Below are positions 24,949-37,589 of a DNA stretch of 64,000 nucleotides, piece after piece. Every line of letters starts with the position of its first letter. The first letter of the stretch is position 1. The translations under genes were made by a program, and so were the position numbers. Below the pieces are notes generated by a model, which did no database searches, was not told the origin of the DNA, and saw nothing but the letters and a program-made list of their open reading frames with translations. This DNA is from Austropuccinia psidii (lineage: Eukaryota; Basidiomycota; Pucciniomycetes; Pucciniales; Sphaerophragmiaceae): NCBI GenBank assembly GCA_023105745.1, contig JALGQZ010000009.1:12944564-13008563 (forward strand), given 5' to 3'.

Positions 24949-26241
24949 TTTAAATAGGGTGTTGGTAAAAGCATGTAAGCTTTTAGGAAAAACATGTAAG
25001 CCCTTACGTGTTTTTACCATAAACTTATGTGTTTTTACCAAATTATGGCCAAAACACGTAAGTGACCTAATTTTTTTATAGAAATTCCTCAGGATCAGTT
25101 TTGAGAATTTTTAACATTTTTTTTTGCCATATTTTTTTTGACATGGGATGTGAAGGTCCCCAAATTTTTTCAATTTTTTTTTTTGCCCAATTTCTCTATT
25201 TCGGGCAATTTGGCAAAATGTCCCATTTTTTGAAAAAATTCATCAAAAATGTTCCCACTTATTAATTTCCATATTTTTTTTTAAAAAAATGAAGGTGAGA
25301 ATGTTGAGAATAAAAACCCAGAGGCCCAAAATTTTGGGATTTTTTTTGCAAGGACAATTGTAGGCCCAAAAAGTTTCTTTTTTCTGTTTTTTGTTCATGT
25401 CTGTAATTAAGTTGAAAATATCATTTATGAAAACAATTCAATTAAAAATTTAATTTATGACATTAGTGGGATTTAAAAATTCTATTTGTGGAATTAAAAG
25501 TGCCATTTGTGGCATTAAAAGTGCCATTTATGGCATTAAAAGTGCCATTTATGGCATTAAAAGTGCCATTTATGGCATTAAAAGTGCCATTTATGGCATT
25601 AAAAGTGCTATAAATGGCATCACAAATGACATAATAATGCCATAAATGGAATGAAAAGTGCCATAAATGGCATCAAGAACTATATATATGCCATAAATGG
25701 CATTGTATGGCCTTAACAATGCCATAAATGGCTTCAAAAATGCCATAAATTGACTTAGCAATGGCCAATTAAAGCCTTGACAATTCCCATTTATGGTCTC
25801 AACAATGCCATTTATGGCCCCAACAATGCCATAAATGGCATTAAAAATTCCATGAATAGAATTAACAATGGTCATTTATGGCTTCAACAATGCTATAAAT
25901 GGCTCTAAAAATGCCATTTATGGAATCAACAATGCAATTGTTAAGGCCAGTCATGCCATAAATGGCCTTAAGAGATGGTATTAATGGACTTAAAAATGCC
26001 ATTTATGGCATTAACAATGTCATTTGTGGCCTTTAAAATGCCATTTATGGCCTTACCAATGCCATTTATGGGATTTTTAGTTCCATAAATGGATTTTCTG
26101 ATGCCATAAGTGGCATCAATGGCTTCAGAAATTCCAAAAATAGCTAAATTTTATTCAAAAAACACCCCTTATGTGTTTTTACCATAAAATTATGTGTTTT
26201 TACCAATTTGCTTATGTGTTTTTGCCAACACCCTTTAAATA
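24949..26241. mobile_element. Non-autonomous Mutator-like element with target duplication
   Basis: The element spans 24957-26233 (1,277 bp). It starts GGGTGTTGG and ends with the inverse CCAACACCC. The flanking 8-bp direct repeat TTTAAATA (24949-24956 and 26234-26241) is a target duplication of the size expected for Mutator-like elements. The terminal repeats match those of the autonomous element at 37590-41889, and the next roughly 400 bp (including the 'AAAATTTTGGGATTTTTTTT' stretch near 25330) matches that element's left subterminal region. The middle and right part is a palindromic 21-bp repeat array. It has no transposase and would depend on one supplied in trans. Several copies of the terminal motif GTAAAAACACGTAAG, in both orientations, occur within about 100 bp of each end. 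Confidence 0.88.
25480..26120. repeat. Array of 21-bp palindromic minisatellite units
   Basis: 25490-25620 holds about six near-identical units built on GCCATTTATGGCATTAAAA. The core GCCATTTATGGC is close to a perfect palindrome. From 25620 to 26120 the units diverge, vary in spacing and alternate as GCCATAAATGGC and GCCATTTATGGC. Because 21 is a multiple of three, the array reads as a seven-residue repeat on both strands (forward frame 25457-25645, reverse frame 25591-25875). No start context or domain supports translation, so I regard these frames as by-products of the repeat. Confidence 0.9.
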
Positions 26242-29100
26242 TTAGACAAAAAAATATTTTCCTCAAATATTGTTGATTTTTTGAGATTTCATTGTGAGCA
26301 AAATTAGTAGATAATTTGTATTAAATAGGATAGTTAAGCTCTCATACCTGATACTTCAATAGCTAGTATGAATAAAATGCGATTATTTGTGAGCTTTGAT
26401 ATATGTTAGTTTGAATAAATGAATTTTTTTGAGCTTTATTGACTTTGATCATCTTTTTTTTAGCTCAAAGATATCTTTTGGGATAATTCATTATTTCATT
26501 CATTTTTGAGTTATTTTTACTTTATTTTCAGTTTTTCAGACTTCTCGATCTATCCTTCAATAATTAATAATTAGAAATATTTATACATATACCAAAAGCC
26601 TCAATATAATACCTGTGCTCTATATTTGTGGAAAAATTTATTTCTTGAAGATAATTGTGTAATCTTCTCAACAATAAACAAAAGAAAGACTCAGTTTTTA
26701 AAAAAAAATCCAGAAAATTATTATATTACTCCTCAATTTTAAGAGTTTCTAAGATTTATGTGGGACACCTGTATAAATTCTAATTAATATCTAATGCATA
26801 GCTATTTAAATTGATTAAAAGAGTTATTTCTAAAGAGTAATAAACTAATTTTTCTTCTTTCATTTTTATCTTATTTTTTCTTAAAATAATTGAAATAAAA
26901 ATCTGTTTTATCCAATTACTTTGAAGAATTAATTCTTAAATCTACTTAAAAGCTTATGAAATCAAATTTAATTAAAAATAGTAATATTATGTAAAGGAGG
27001 AATAAATTGATATTAATGAGATATTTATGAGCTATATTAAATTGAATTATATATTAAGATTATTTGAGTATTTCAAAGATATAATATAAGGAAATTTCTT
27101 TTTTGTATTTTTGGTATGTATGTTGTGAAATAGGATTAAAGGATTATTTCAAATATTATTATTAAGATATAGTGTTCAGAAAGAAGATAGAAGCTGTTTC
27201 TAAGTAAGCTTAAAGTGATATTAATATCATTTCAAAGCCATGTCCAACTAGCTTCAAATGAATTTCCCAATATCTTATAAATAATTTCCTTTCCATTACT
27301 GAAACCTTCTCATGGGATTGACTAAGATTTTGACATTGGGTAGATGGTAAACCATAAGAAGTTTACTGTATTAGTTTTTCAAATCAATAAATAGAATTAT
27401 TTATAATATACTGAATTAATGTTTTAATTCAATCGGGAATTGTTTACTTTTGTAAATGAAAAGATTAGTAGGTTTTGGAAATAGAAATTTCTTGAAAAAT
27501 ACCTTTTTTCTTATTTCATTATTGACTTAAAAGTTGATTCTTAATTTCACCAGGATAAAAGTTGAGCAATTATTATGTGAAATGTTTAGAATCAATAATA
27601 TCAGTAATGTGTGCATATAGCTCACAAAGCCTTAGGGACTTGGTCCTCATTTCTTCAAATTAAAAAAAGATATAAATCGTCAGTGGGAATCCCTGGGAGC
27701 ATATTCAAGCAATGACCTTCTCATTAGTACTGATAATGTTTTTTTATTTACAACTTGAATATTTATTATCTCGTTGGTGGGAAGGGAAATTATAAATCAA
27801 CAAAAACAATGAAAATTCATACAGAATATCAAATAAAAGAGAAAAGTCATTTTAAAAAAATAATTTCAAAAAATATTTGAGAGATGAGTTGTATTGGTTC
27901 TTTTATTTATTATTATATTATATTTTTTGAATATTATAATAAGGTGTAAATGAGTAAAAAAGTATATCATCCTGATTTGTAAAAAAATCTGGTTTATGTT
28001 TTTTCAATTTTATTATCAATTGTGATTATTATACATATATATATTTATATTTTATAATTTTGTTTTTTAAAATTGGTTTAATTTTGTTTTCTATTGGGAA
28101 TTTCTTCATTGTTCCAATTTCAATTGAGTTTCTAATAAATATAACAGTAGAATACCCTGTAAGGCCCACTACTGAAAAAATTGTCATTGATTGTTGACAA
28201 TTTTACAGTTACAGGATGTACATTACTGTAACAAAGTAATTTTAATTGAGCTTTATTTCTGTATAAGTATTAGAATACCTTTTAAAATAGAAGATTCTCC
28301 ATGATAGAGCTTTAATAGATTTTAAGTCAATAATTTAATATTTAAAAAGATAAAAAATTATAAACATTCAAAACAAAATAAGTAAAAATTTTTAAAAAGA
28401 TAAATTCCTCTTACTGATTTAAATTATTTAATTAAATTATAATTTATTATTGAATGAATTATAACATAAAAAAACATCAAAAGAATACTTAAATTCAGAA
28501 AAAATCAACTAAATGAAGGAGAAATAATATACATTTTTTCTATTTCTTCTTGATTAGGATATTTTTTCAAAGAAAATTTAAAAATATCTTCTTTCATTAA
28601 AAGAAAATTTGTTTATATATAAAACAAAAAGAAATAGTATTATTAAGTTTTTTGTGAGAAGTGTTTCATTTAAAATAGATCTTTTTTTTAAGTAATATTT
28701 TAAAGAATAAATAGGAAGTAATTTCATCATATTCTAATTAGAAATTCTAAGAAAAGAAACAATAAAGGTCTTTTTCATTTATAAAATTATATTTTACTTA
28801 TTGAGGCCTTAAAAAGATAAAAGGTAGTGTTTAAATCAATAATAAAGCTATGAAAATGAATTGTTATAGTGAATATATTTATATTAAGCTTCAAAGATTA
28901 ATTAAAAGATATTTTAATTTATCTAAAGCACTAAAGATATCTGATATGGTTTCCTCTATGTGTATTCTATTCAATTTAAAATAGTTAATATCAAACTTTG
29001 CAATTCTGGAGTATTCCAGTGGATTCAAACAACCTGGAACTTTTACAAACACCTGAGTTATAGATACAGCCTATCTCACAGAAAGGGTCCGAGCTCAGTC
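26242..29100. other. A+T-rich intergenic DNA, no gene seen
   Basis: No open frame of note. 27170-27400 and 27590-27740 are less A+T-rich and may be transposon remains without readable motifs. 28178-28206 contains a short inverted repeat (ATTGTCA / TTGACAAT type). Confidence 0.5.
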
Positions 29101-29109
29101 TAGGCTTGG

Positions 29110-29855
29110 TCATAGCTAATTTCTAAATGGAACACCTGCTTTTAGGTGTAGCAAGGTTGCTCCTGGTGATTGTGGAATTGTGGCATTTTTAATGAAATTT
29201 ATGCAATTGATGAAAGGATTTATGGAATTTTTAATTAGATTTATTTCATTTTCAATGTTACTTATAGAATGTTTAATGATACTTGGCTAATTTCTAATGA
29301 TATTCCAAAAAAACTCACTATTTTCAAAGTCGATTCAGATTGAACTTACTATTTTTTTTGTATATACAATTTATACCACGGATCCCTCTTATCAGTGTTA
29401 TTTATTGCTTTAATTTACCTTTATTGAGTTGTTTTTATCAAAAAGATGGCACTTTTGTACTTACAGACAGTCATATCCCAAACATGAAAAAAAAAACATC
29501 TTTTTGGGCCTACACTTTTCCTACTGAAAAAAAACCCAAAACTATGGAATTTGGAGCTTTTATTCTCAATATTGGCCTCTTCATTTTAAAGGAAAAAATT
29601 AGAGAAATTGATAAGTGGGAATTTTTTTGATTAATTTTTGAAAGAGTTTGGCCATTTTTTCAAATAAGCAAATTAGGAGAACTTTGCAAAAAAAAGAGAT
29701 GGATTACTAGTGGGGATATTGAAATCTCACTAATGGAAAAAAATGTCCAAAAAAAAAATTAAAAATTCCACAAAACTTATCCTGAGGATTTTTTTTTAAA
29801 AAAGTAGGGGTAACTTATGTGTTTTTACTAAAAGCTTACATGATCTTACCAGAAC
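29110..29855 (-). mobile_element. Truncated, decayed Mutator-like element end (reverse orientation)
   Basis: 29340-29855 aligns, in reverse orientation, with the left end of the autonomous element (37590-38285). Shared landmarks are the 'GTATATACAATTTAT' word, a stretch with 'TATTTATTGCTT', the 'TTTTTGGGCCTACACTTTTC' type stretch near 29500, and the terminal 'ACTTATGTGTTTTTAC' at 29813-29828. 29165-29290 holds diverged palindromic-array units (for example GATTTATGGAATTTTTAAT). The 96-aa forward frame at 29340-29630 lies inside this noncoding element end and is not a gene. The other terminus is missing and is replaced by the ACACCT hairpin sequence near 29132. Confidence 0.65.
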
Positions 29856-30325
29856 CGTTTTTCATGAATATATATATATATATATATCAGAATTATTTCT
29901 TTAAGCTTAAATATACTTATCCATTCCTTTATTCAATTTTTGATTTGATTTTTAATTTTTTTTTATTTTCAAAAGATCAAAAAACATGCTGGAATATTCT
30001 TTTTATAAGGTATTGCTTTCCAAAAAAAAAATCAATGTATAAGAGGGTATATATATGTATGATATTATGATCAAAGGAGAAATCAAATTAATAAATAAAA
30101 TAACTAAATAAAGAACATTTCTTATAAAAATACATGTTTATAATTTATAATTTTATTATTGTTTGAATGAAAGTTAAACAATTTATTTATTTCTTTTTAA
30201 AAAAAGGAAAAAATAATAAATTTTTTTCATAAATATATCATTATATTTATTTGAATAATTTTATTAATTTAATTTAAGAATTAAGATTATAATTATAAAA
30301 ATTCATTCTATTTATAATATATTTA
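29856..30325. other. A+T-rich spacer between two Mutator-like copies
   Basis: It holds an (AT)n run at 29868-29887 and no recognisable gene. The 83-aa forward frame at 29819-30070 is unconvincing: it starts inside the element terminus and is made of Ile/Tyr/Phe-rich A+T sequence. Confidence 0.55.
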
Positions 30326-33300
30326 TGTGTTAAATTTTAGTAAATACATGTAATCGCTTACATGGTTTTACCACTTTATGACCAAAAACAAATATATAGC
30401 CTAATTTTTCAAGTCAATATTTGTGTTTTTTTTTTCAATAATATTTGTGTATTGATTTTTTATTAATATCCTTGAATTTTTTCAATTATCTTTTTTTTTT
30501 TTTTGGAATTTTTTCTCAATTATTCAATTTAACAAAATGGTCAAATTATTTTAAAAAAATCTCTTCAAAAATTTTCAAATTATGAATTTCAATAATTCTT
30601 TTTTTTTTTTGAAAAATAAAAGTGGAAAATCTTGAGAAAAATGAACTAAAATCCCTTATTTTAAGTTTTTTTTTTTCATTTTTTTTTTTGCATGGAAAAT
30701 GTCATGCTAAAAAAAAGGGTGGTTTTTTTTTCTAAAAAGATTTTTCATGTTTTCAATAAGACTATAATTAAATACAGAAAATACATCTTTCAAGTTTGAA
30801 ATGATAAAAATACAGACTTAAGGGGGATCTAAATAATAAAAAAGATTGAGAAATGGGATAAAAACTGATTAGATAAAGATACAAAAAAAGTAATTTTACT
30901 CTTAATAAACCCTTAAAAAAGAAGGGTATTCTTGAAAAGGAGGAGGAAGGTTAGAAAAATATGAAAATTTGGGATTATAAATTTTTTTCTTTCCACCCCA
31001 GGTTTTGTGGTTGAGCATAAAATTCTCAATTAACAGTGATTGGGGGGACAGATTTTTTTTGAAAATTGTGATATAAAAGGGGAAAAAATGAGAACAGGTA
31101 TCCAAAAAAACAAATTAAATGAATTAATTATAATTTTGAGGACAGAAATAAGGGGAAAAGGAGAAATGGTGTACTTTGAAATAAAAAACTGGTCTTTGAT
31201 AATTATTTTCAATCAGATATCCCATATTAGGCATGGAAGTCCACTTTCTCTTTGTTTTCTGTCCAAAATCTTAATGCAATTCACTTCTTTTCAAAGAAGA
31301 TATTAATGAGGGTTAAAGGAAATTCATGTCTTAATAAAGGGATTGTCTTTGATTTAATTCCTTCAACCAAGTCAGCCATGAAATCAGACCATTTGTCTTG
31401 TTTCTTGTAAAATTAATGAAATGGTGTTCTATAGCTATGTTTTCTATCGCCTTGAAAATTCAGTGTGTCTAAAGTTTATTCCAAAATTAATTTTTGGAAT
31501 TATTCTGAGCCAGGTAACTAAGTAAAATTCCAAAAAAAAATATTGTTAACCCTTGAAATAATCAAAATATCCTTCATTAAGATCAATCAAAAACTCAAAA
31601 AAATCTTTGAGAACTCATCAATTTTTTGATCATTGATTATGAAATTCATAAAGTTTGAATAAATTTAAAAAAATATCTTTAAGGTGGTTTCAGGCCTGTG
31701 GGATTTTTTTTCTGAGATTCTGCTCCTCTTTTCCTACCTTCTGGATCTCCTTAGGCTGACTCTTTTGTTTCTATAATCATTCCAATCAGCTCATGAGGGT
31801 ATTTATTTTTGTTAAGTGATTCATTTTTATAATTAGTCCTAAGGATATTCAGATTATTCAGATTAATCCACTTCAATAATTTGAGGGGGATAAATTTACT
31901 GAGATCTTACATTTTTTGCTCTTGTGCTTTTAAATGGGGTTCTTCATCTTCTCTTTCCTTGAATTTCAATTGTTTCAAACCTTTTAGGGTCTCTCTTTTT
32001 TACCTTGAGCTCTTTCATGGGTATTTATTTATTTAATAGGGTCTTAAGAATATTATTGGTACTTTTTACTCTTCAAAATTTGATTTAATGGAGCTTTTCC
32101 ATTTAAAACATCTTGAAAATCTTAAGTAATTTGGCTAATTTCTTCCATTTTTATTTTAAGAAGGTCTTCCCAAATATATTTTTATCATTCTTTTTTTATT
32201 TTTAAGTAATTTTATAATAATATTGATAGTCATTCTGGGAAGAATATTTCTGATAAATTAGTTGTAATTTACAAAAAATTTATTGAATTGATAAAGAAAA
32301 ATCATTAAATGTGAATTGAAATATTACTTCAAATGGACTTTTGAAAAGTGAAGCCTTTTTCACTTGGAAATCTCATTTTTGGTCGTGTGCTTAAATAGTA
32401 TTTCTTGATAATTACTGTATCTATGAGTGAATTTTTAATTAGAGGAATTTTTTTTTTGAAATTTTAAAAGGTAATCTGAAGGGTATAATTAAAGACCTTT
32501 GCATTGATATAAAATATTTTAAGAAGTAAAATTTTGACATGAATTATAATTTATTTGGAGATTCTTATTATAATTTCAATATTTTTTTTTTCTGAAAGAA
32601 GAATGAAGGGCTCTAAAAATCTCCATAAGAGTAATGGTGGAATTTTAATTCAAAGATTTAACCATTTAATTGTAAACTTTACCTCTTTAGTTGGAAACAA
32701 TTCCTAGGTGAAAATGGTTTGTAGTACAGAACTTAATGAAATAATCTTTTATATTAATTAAGTTTCTTTTTTAAAATATTTAACCTCTCCAAGAGTTTTG
32801 AATTTTTTATTTATATTTCTTCCAGTTTTCTTCAAAATATTGTTTTATTAAAGGAATTTATAACCTTATAATAAGATAAAAAAAATAATTATTAAAATTA
32901 TTAATTTGAAGAAAAAATTGGAAATTCAAAAATTGATTTAATTTATTTCTAATTACTAAAAAAAAGAAAATAAATTCAAAATCATTCTCATGAATAATTT
33001 TATTCATTTAATTGGATAATAAATATTAATTTATTTTTTTCAAATTTATAAAATTACTTTTTTATTTTTTTTTTTTAAGAAAAGAGTTTTTATAAAAAAA
33101 ATTTAAAGTCAAATAACTATCAATAAAAATGAAAAAAGAAAAAGTAGGAAAAATATTAATCTTGTTTAGAAATTTTTGAATATTTTGATTCAATTCTAAT
33201 ATATAGAAAAATTTGGTTTCCTAATTTATCAACAATATATATTCATAGACTTTCTTATTTGTGGGACATATTCATAAATTATTTGAAAGTGCCATCCTTT

Positions 33301-34524
33301 ATTTCATAATTTTATAGGAAGAATTAAAAAGAATAAAGTGAGAGAATCCTTTAAGAAGGCTTATATAAAGTGGGTTAGTCAGAAAAAATGAGTTAATTTT
33401 TAGCTATTTGTAATTTTCATAGGACCAAACAGCTTTTTCTTGTTTGAGGGTGTCAATGAGAGTATCAATTGTACTTCTGACTTTTAGGTTTCATTAATTG
33501 ATCTTCTTGAATTAATTATAAATTTATTGAAATATTAAAGAACTTTTGGAATTAACATGGCTGCATAAATGAGCTTGAATTTTCCTCAGAATAATCAGTG
33601 ATTAAAACATCTGTTTGATTTGTGATTTCTCTTAATAATCTAGTTTTTTGAAATCAGGAATCAGAATGATCCATGCTATTTTCTGTTTAATCAGGAATGT
33701 TTTCAGTATTTATAGCTTTTATGGTCTATTTGGAACTGTTGGGAAGTATTTTATTGAATGAGTTCTAAATGACTAGTATAGTTCTCTTAATTAACTTTTT
33801 TGTATGAGTTTTTGTTGGGATTTGTGGTCCCAGACCTATCAAAACCCATTCAAATTTTATTTTTATTAATATTTGAGCTTAATGTAGAAAATTATTATTC
33901 CTTTTCATTAAAATAATTATTATAATTCTTCAACAAAATTTCAAGTGTCTGAAATTTAACTTCATTAGGGGTTTGGAGAATTTTTTTTTCAAAGAAAAAA
34001 AAATTAAGAATTGTTTAAAAAATAAACCCAAAAAGGTAAAATTAAGTTTATAGAAATCAAAAGTAAACTTTAAAAGAAGAAGATGATTGGAAATAAGAAA
34101 TTAAATTTTTTTAAGAAATCAGTTCAAGTTTATTGCTTATTGAAGAATGAAAGGAAAATATTGATGGTAATGTGGGTTCTTGCTTAATTTAAATGAAGAA
34201 GTTTTTTTTTTCAGAAAAAAATGAAATAAATATGGTTTTAGAAGTAAACTTAGAAAAAAAAGGCTTGGTTTTGGGGGAATATTTTGAAAGAATTTGTTTT
34301 TTTGGGGGAATTTGCAAAAAATTAAAATAAAAAATTGGTCAAGGGAGTTTTTTTCTTGAAAAAATAGAGTTTTTCTTGAGGGTTTTTTTTTCTACAAAAT
34401 ACAATTTTTTTTATTTTTTTGATTCAAAAGGAGCCTAAGGTAATTGCTTACTTTCTAATTTATGGTAAAACCTCATAATTCTTTAGTAAAAAAATATAAA
34501 GGTATGCATGTTTTTACTGGAATT
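30326..34524 (-). pseudogene. Full-length but heavily decayed copy of the MULE-OTU element
   Basis: Its order and spacing match the element at 37590-41889. The left end 'TAAATACATGTAATCGCTTACATGG' near 30340 corresponds to the terminal motif repeats. 30902-31310 matches the OTU exon region, for example 'CACCCCAGG...TTGTG', 'AATTAACAGTGATTGGGGGGA' and the stretch around 31130-31260. 32825 matches transposase exon 2, 'AGGACCAAACAG' at 33421 matches 'AGGACCAAACA' at 40807, and 'TTTGTTGGGATTTG' at 33812 matches 41187. The right end near 34500-34524 still shows ATGTTTTTAC. Numerous stops and indels exist in every frame. Most differences from the better copy look like G/C replaced by A/T. Limits are approximate because both termini have drifted. 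Confidence 0.8.
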
Positions 34525-36847
34525 CTTTTGTGAGTTAAGAAATCCTCTAGTAATAAAAATGAGTTTTTATTTGATAAATTATAAAAAAAATCATTATTTA
34601 TTTAAGAAGAATTCTTTAAAAGCATAATTTAGACTAATTGACATACCAATTATTCAAAAATGCAAATTTTTGATTATCAAAGTAGAAAAAAAAAATCATC
34701 ATCATTATTATTAATTTATAGTGAGAAGAATTTAATAATATCAAAGAACTTTCTCATTTTAATTAATTAAATGAGATTCTTATTAATAAAAGAATTTCAT
34801 TCATTTTTTAAAAAAAAATATAAATTTCTTTAATTAACATTAAAGATATATGATGGATATATTAAAACTAATATTCATTTTAAAATTTTGAAAATCTTAA
34901 ATTCAATTGAGCTTTTATTGAATTTTCTAATCCTTTTATTTGCTCCAATAGTTTTTTATTGAAAAATAAATAAATAAATAAACTCGTAATAATTAGTTTC
35001 TTTTTCCTCAAATTAATTATCCTTTAGCTATATTAAGTAAAAGAAAAAAAAAATTAAGAGAAAATAATTTAATTCTTAATATATTTGAACTTAAATTTAA
35101 TGAACTTATTAAAAAATTTAAAAAAAAAAAACTAATTATTTTATTCTCAAAAAAAAACAAAAAAAAAACCATGTTTTTTAAAAATTGTTTCTCAAGAAAA
35201 AAAAAAGTTATCATTAATTAATTTATTAATTTTTTTTTTTTTTTTTTGATCATTAAAATATTTAAAAAAAAATAAATTAATTTAAGAATTATCCTTTTTT
35301 ATTTAATTAAATTTGAATTTAAAAAGAATAATATAAATAAAATTTTGAGATTTTTTTTTTTTAATTTTTAATTTATTAAAATTATTTTTTTTAAAAATTT
35401 TTTTATTATGATTAAATTTTAATAATAATAATAAATCTTCAATTTTTTTGAATTTTATTTATTAATTTTTTTTTTATAAGAAAAAAATAATTTAATTCAA
35501 TTAAATAAAATTCCTTTAAAAAAAAAAAAAATTATCCAAATTCAAATAAAAAATAAATTATTATTATTATCTTGATATTCAATATTTTTTTTTTAGAATA
35601 AATTAGTTTTTATGAGATCTAATTTATTTATTTTTTAAAAAGAAAATTATAATCAGTTTTTTTTTTTTAATTAATATTGATTTATTATTGATTAATAAAT
35701 GAAATTTATTTTCAATTTCAAAAAGAAAAAAAAAAGAAAAGAAAAATCTATATATTTTTTTTCAAAAAAGGTCATATTTTACAATAATCAAAATCTTGAA
35801 ATTTTGATAAATAAATAAACTTTTATCCTCATAAAAAATCTTTATTTATTAAGAAAATAGGTATAATTATCTTAAATTATTCCCTATTTTAATCTAAATC
35901 ATATTTATCTTCAATCAGAACGTCTTATTAAGATTCCAATCCTTAAATATTAAAATGATGATTTCTTATTAATTCAGACTAACACTTAAAATTTTTTGAT
36001 TTTGTTACCACAAAAATATGCTTGAGTGATTAATTTTTAAGGTATTTTTGTAGGTTTAATATTTAAGCTAATGGAGTTTTTTTATTTAAATCAATTACTT
36101 ATTCATTTATTAATTGATAAGTTTTGAATTTTTTGTTCATATATTATTTATTTATATTTAATCTTTCAATAGATAAACAATTAAAATTCTTTAAACATAA
36201 TTTAAAATCTTAAAAAAAATGATCTTCATTTATTTAAACCAAATTTATTACTTTTTTTAATTTTATAAAAACTATTTTAAATAAATGAATTAATTTATTC
36301 TATACCATTATATTAAAATAATATTTCTTTTAATATTAAATATATAATCTAATATTTAAGTTTTTAATAAATTTAATTTATTTAAAAAAAAAAAGTAATT
36401 TAAACTTAGTTTCTTATAAGAACATTCATAAATTTTGAAAGTTTAAATTTAAAATTCTTCAAATTGATAAAATTCAATATTTTAATTTCTTTCTTAGAAA
36501 GGAAAATTAAAATAAATAAAACTTTTAATGGAAATTTGAAAAAAAAAAAAAATAATAATAATAATTTATTTATATATTTATTTTTTTATAACTTCAAAAA
36601 AAAAAAAAAGAAAATCAACTAACCACCACCAAAAAAAAAAGGGTTTTTTTTTTCCATTAAAGAAAAAAAAAGTTGATTTTATATTCAAATTCAAAAGTTT
36701 TTTTTTAAAATAAGAAAATAAAATAAAATAAAATAAAAATTAAAGTTTTTTTTTTTTTATATAAATGATTATTTTTATAATTTTTTTTTTTTTTTTAAAA
36801 AAAAAGGGCTTTGGTAAACTAAAATAATCATTTTAATAAAAAAAAAA
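34525..36847. other. Low-complexity A+T-rich intergenic DNA
   Basis: Almost entirely A/T homopolymers and short repeats. The 65-aa reverse frame at 35017-35214 is a Phe/Leu/Asn run without motif support. No gene seen. Confidence 0.6.
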
Positions 36848-37470
36848 TGTAATAACTTATGTCTTTTTTTACTATAAATTAGTAAAAAAAAAACATGTAA
36901 TAAAATCAATTGGCCCCTTTTTGATGCCATAAATGGTACTATGAATTCCATTTATGAAATTTTTAATTCTATTCATTTCATTTATTAAATTTTTGATGAA
37001 ATAAATTGAATTTATTAAATTTTTAATTCCATTAACATCATTTATTTTATTTTTGATTTCATTAATATCATTTATGGCATTGGCAATTCGATTAATATCA
37101 TTTATGGCATTGGAAATTCCATTCATATCATTGATGGAATTGAAAATTCCATAAATAGAAGTTTTACTTTACTTAAAAAAATAAACAAAAAAATTATAAA
37201 AAGAAAAACACTTTTTGGGCCTATAATTTTCTCACCCAAAAACTTTCCCAAAAAGATTTGAGGATCTTAACATTACAAAGATGAAAGAAATATGACCAAA
37301 TATATATATATATAATTGAAAAAAATTCCTCAAAAACTTTTCATAAGGGTGTTTTTTTTTTTAAAAAAAAAAAAAAATGATATTACTTAAATTTTTTTTG
37401 ACAATAAATTGGTAATATATATATATATATATATATATAAGGGATTATATAATTTTACCAAAAACCATAA
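36848..37470. mobile_element. Decayed short non-autonomous Mutator-like element
   Basis: The left side (36850-36905) shows 'AACTTATGTC...ACATGTAAT', a worn form of the terminal motifs. 36920-37150 is a diverged 21-bp palindromic array that reads as an N-I-N/G-I heptad-like 84-aa frame on the minus strand (36872-37126). 37210-37380 matches the inverted subterminal region ('CTTTTTGGGCCTATAATTTTC'-like and 'CCTCAAAAACTTTTCATAAGGG'-like words). The right side near 37440-37465 has 'AATTTTACC'. The organisation is therefore the same as the intact 1.28-kb element, but shorter and mutated. No target duplication was found. Confidence 0.6.
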
Positions 37471-37589
37471 AGAAATTCAAAAAAAAAAAAAAAAAAATTA
37501 AATTTTAAAATAATAATTTTTATATATATATAAACTCAATTAATAAATAAAAAATAATTATTTAAATTTAATTAAGCTTTATATATATA

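Noticed and set aside
25490..25640. CRISPR-like regularly spaced repeat
   Set aside because: The units are contiguous tandem 21-mers with no unique spacers, in a eukaryotic genome and inside a transposon.
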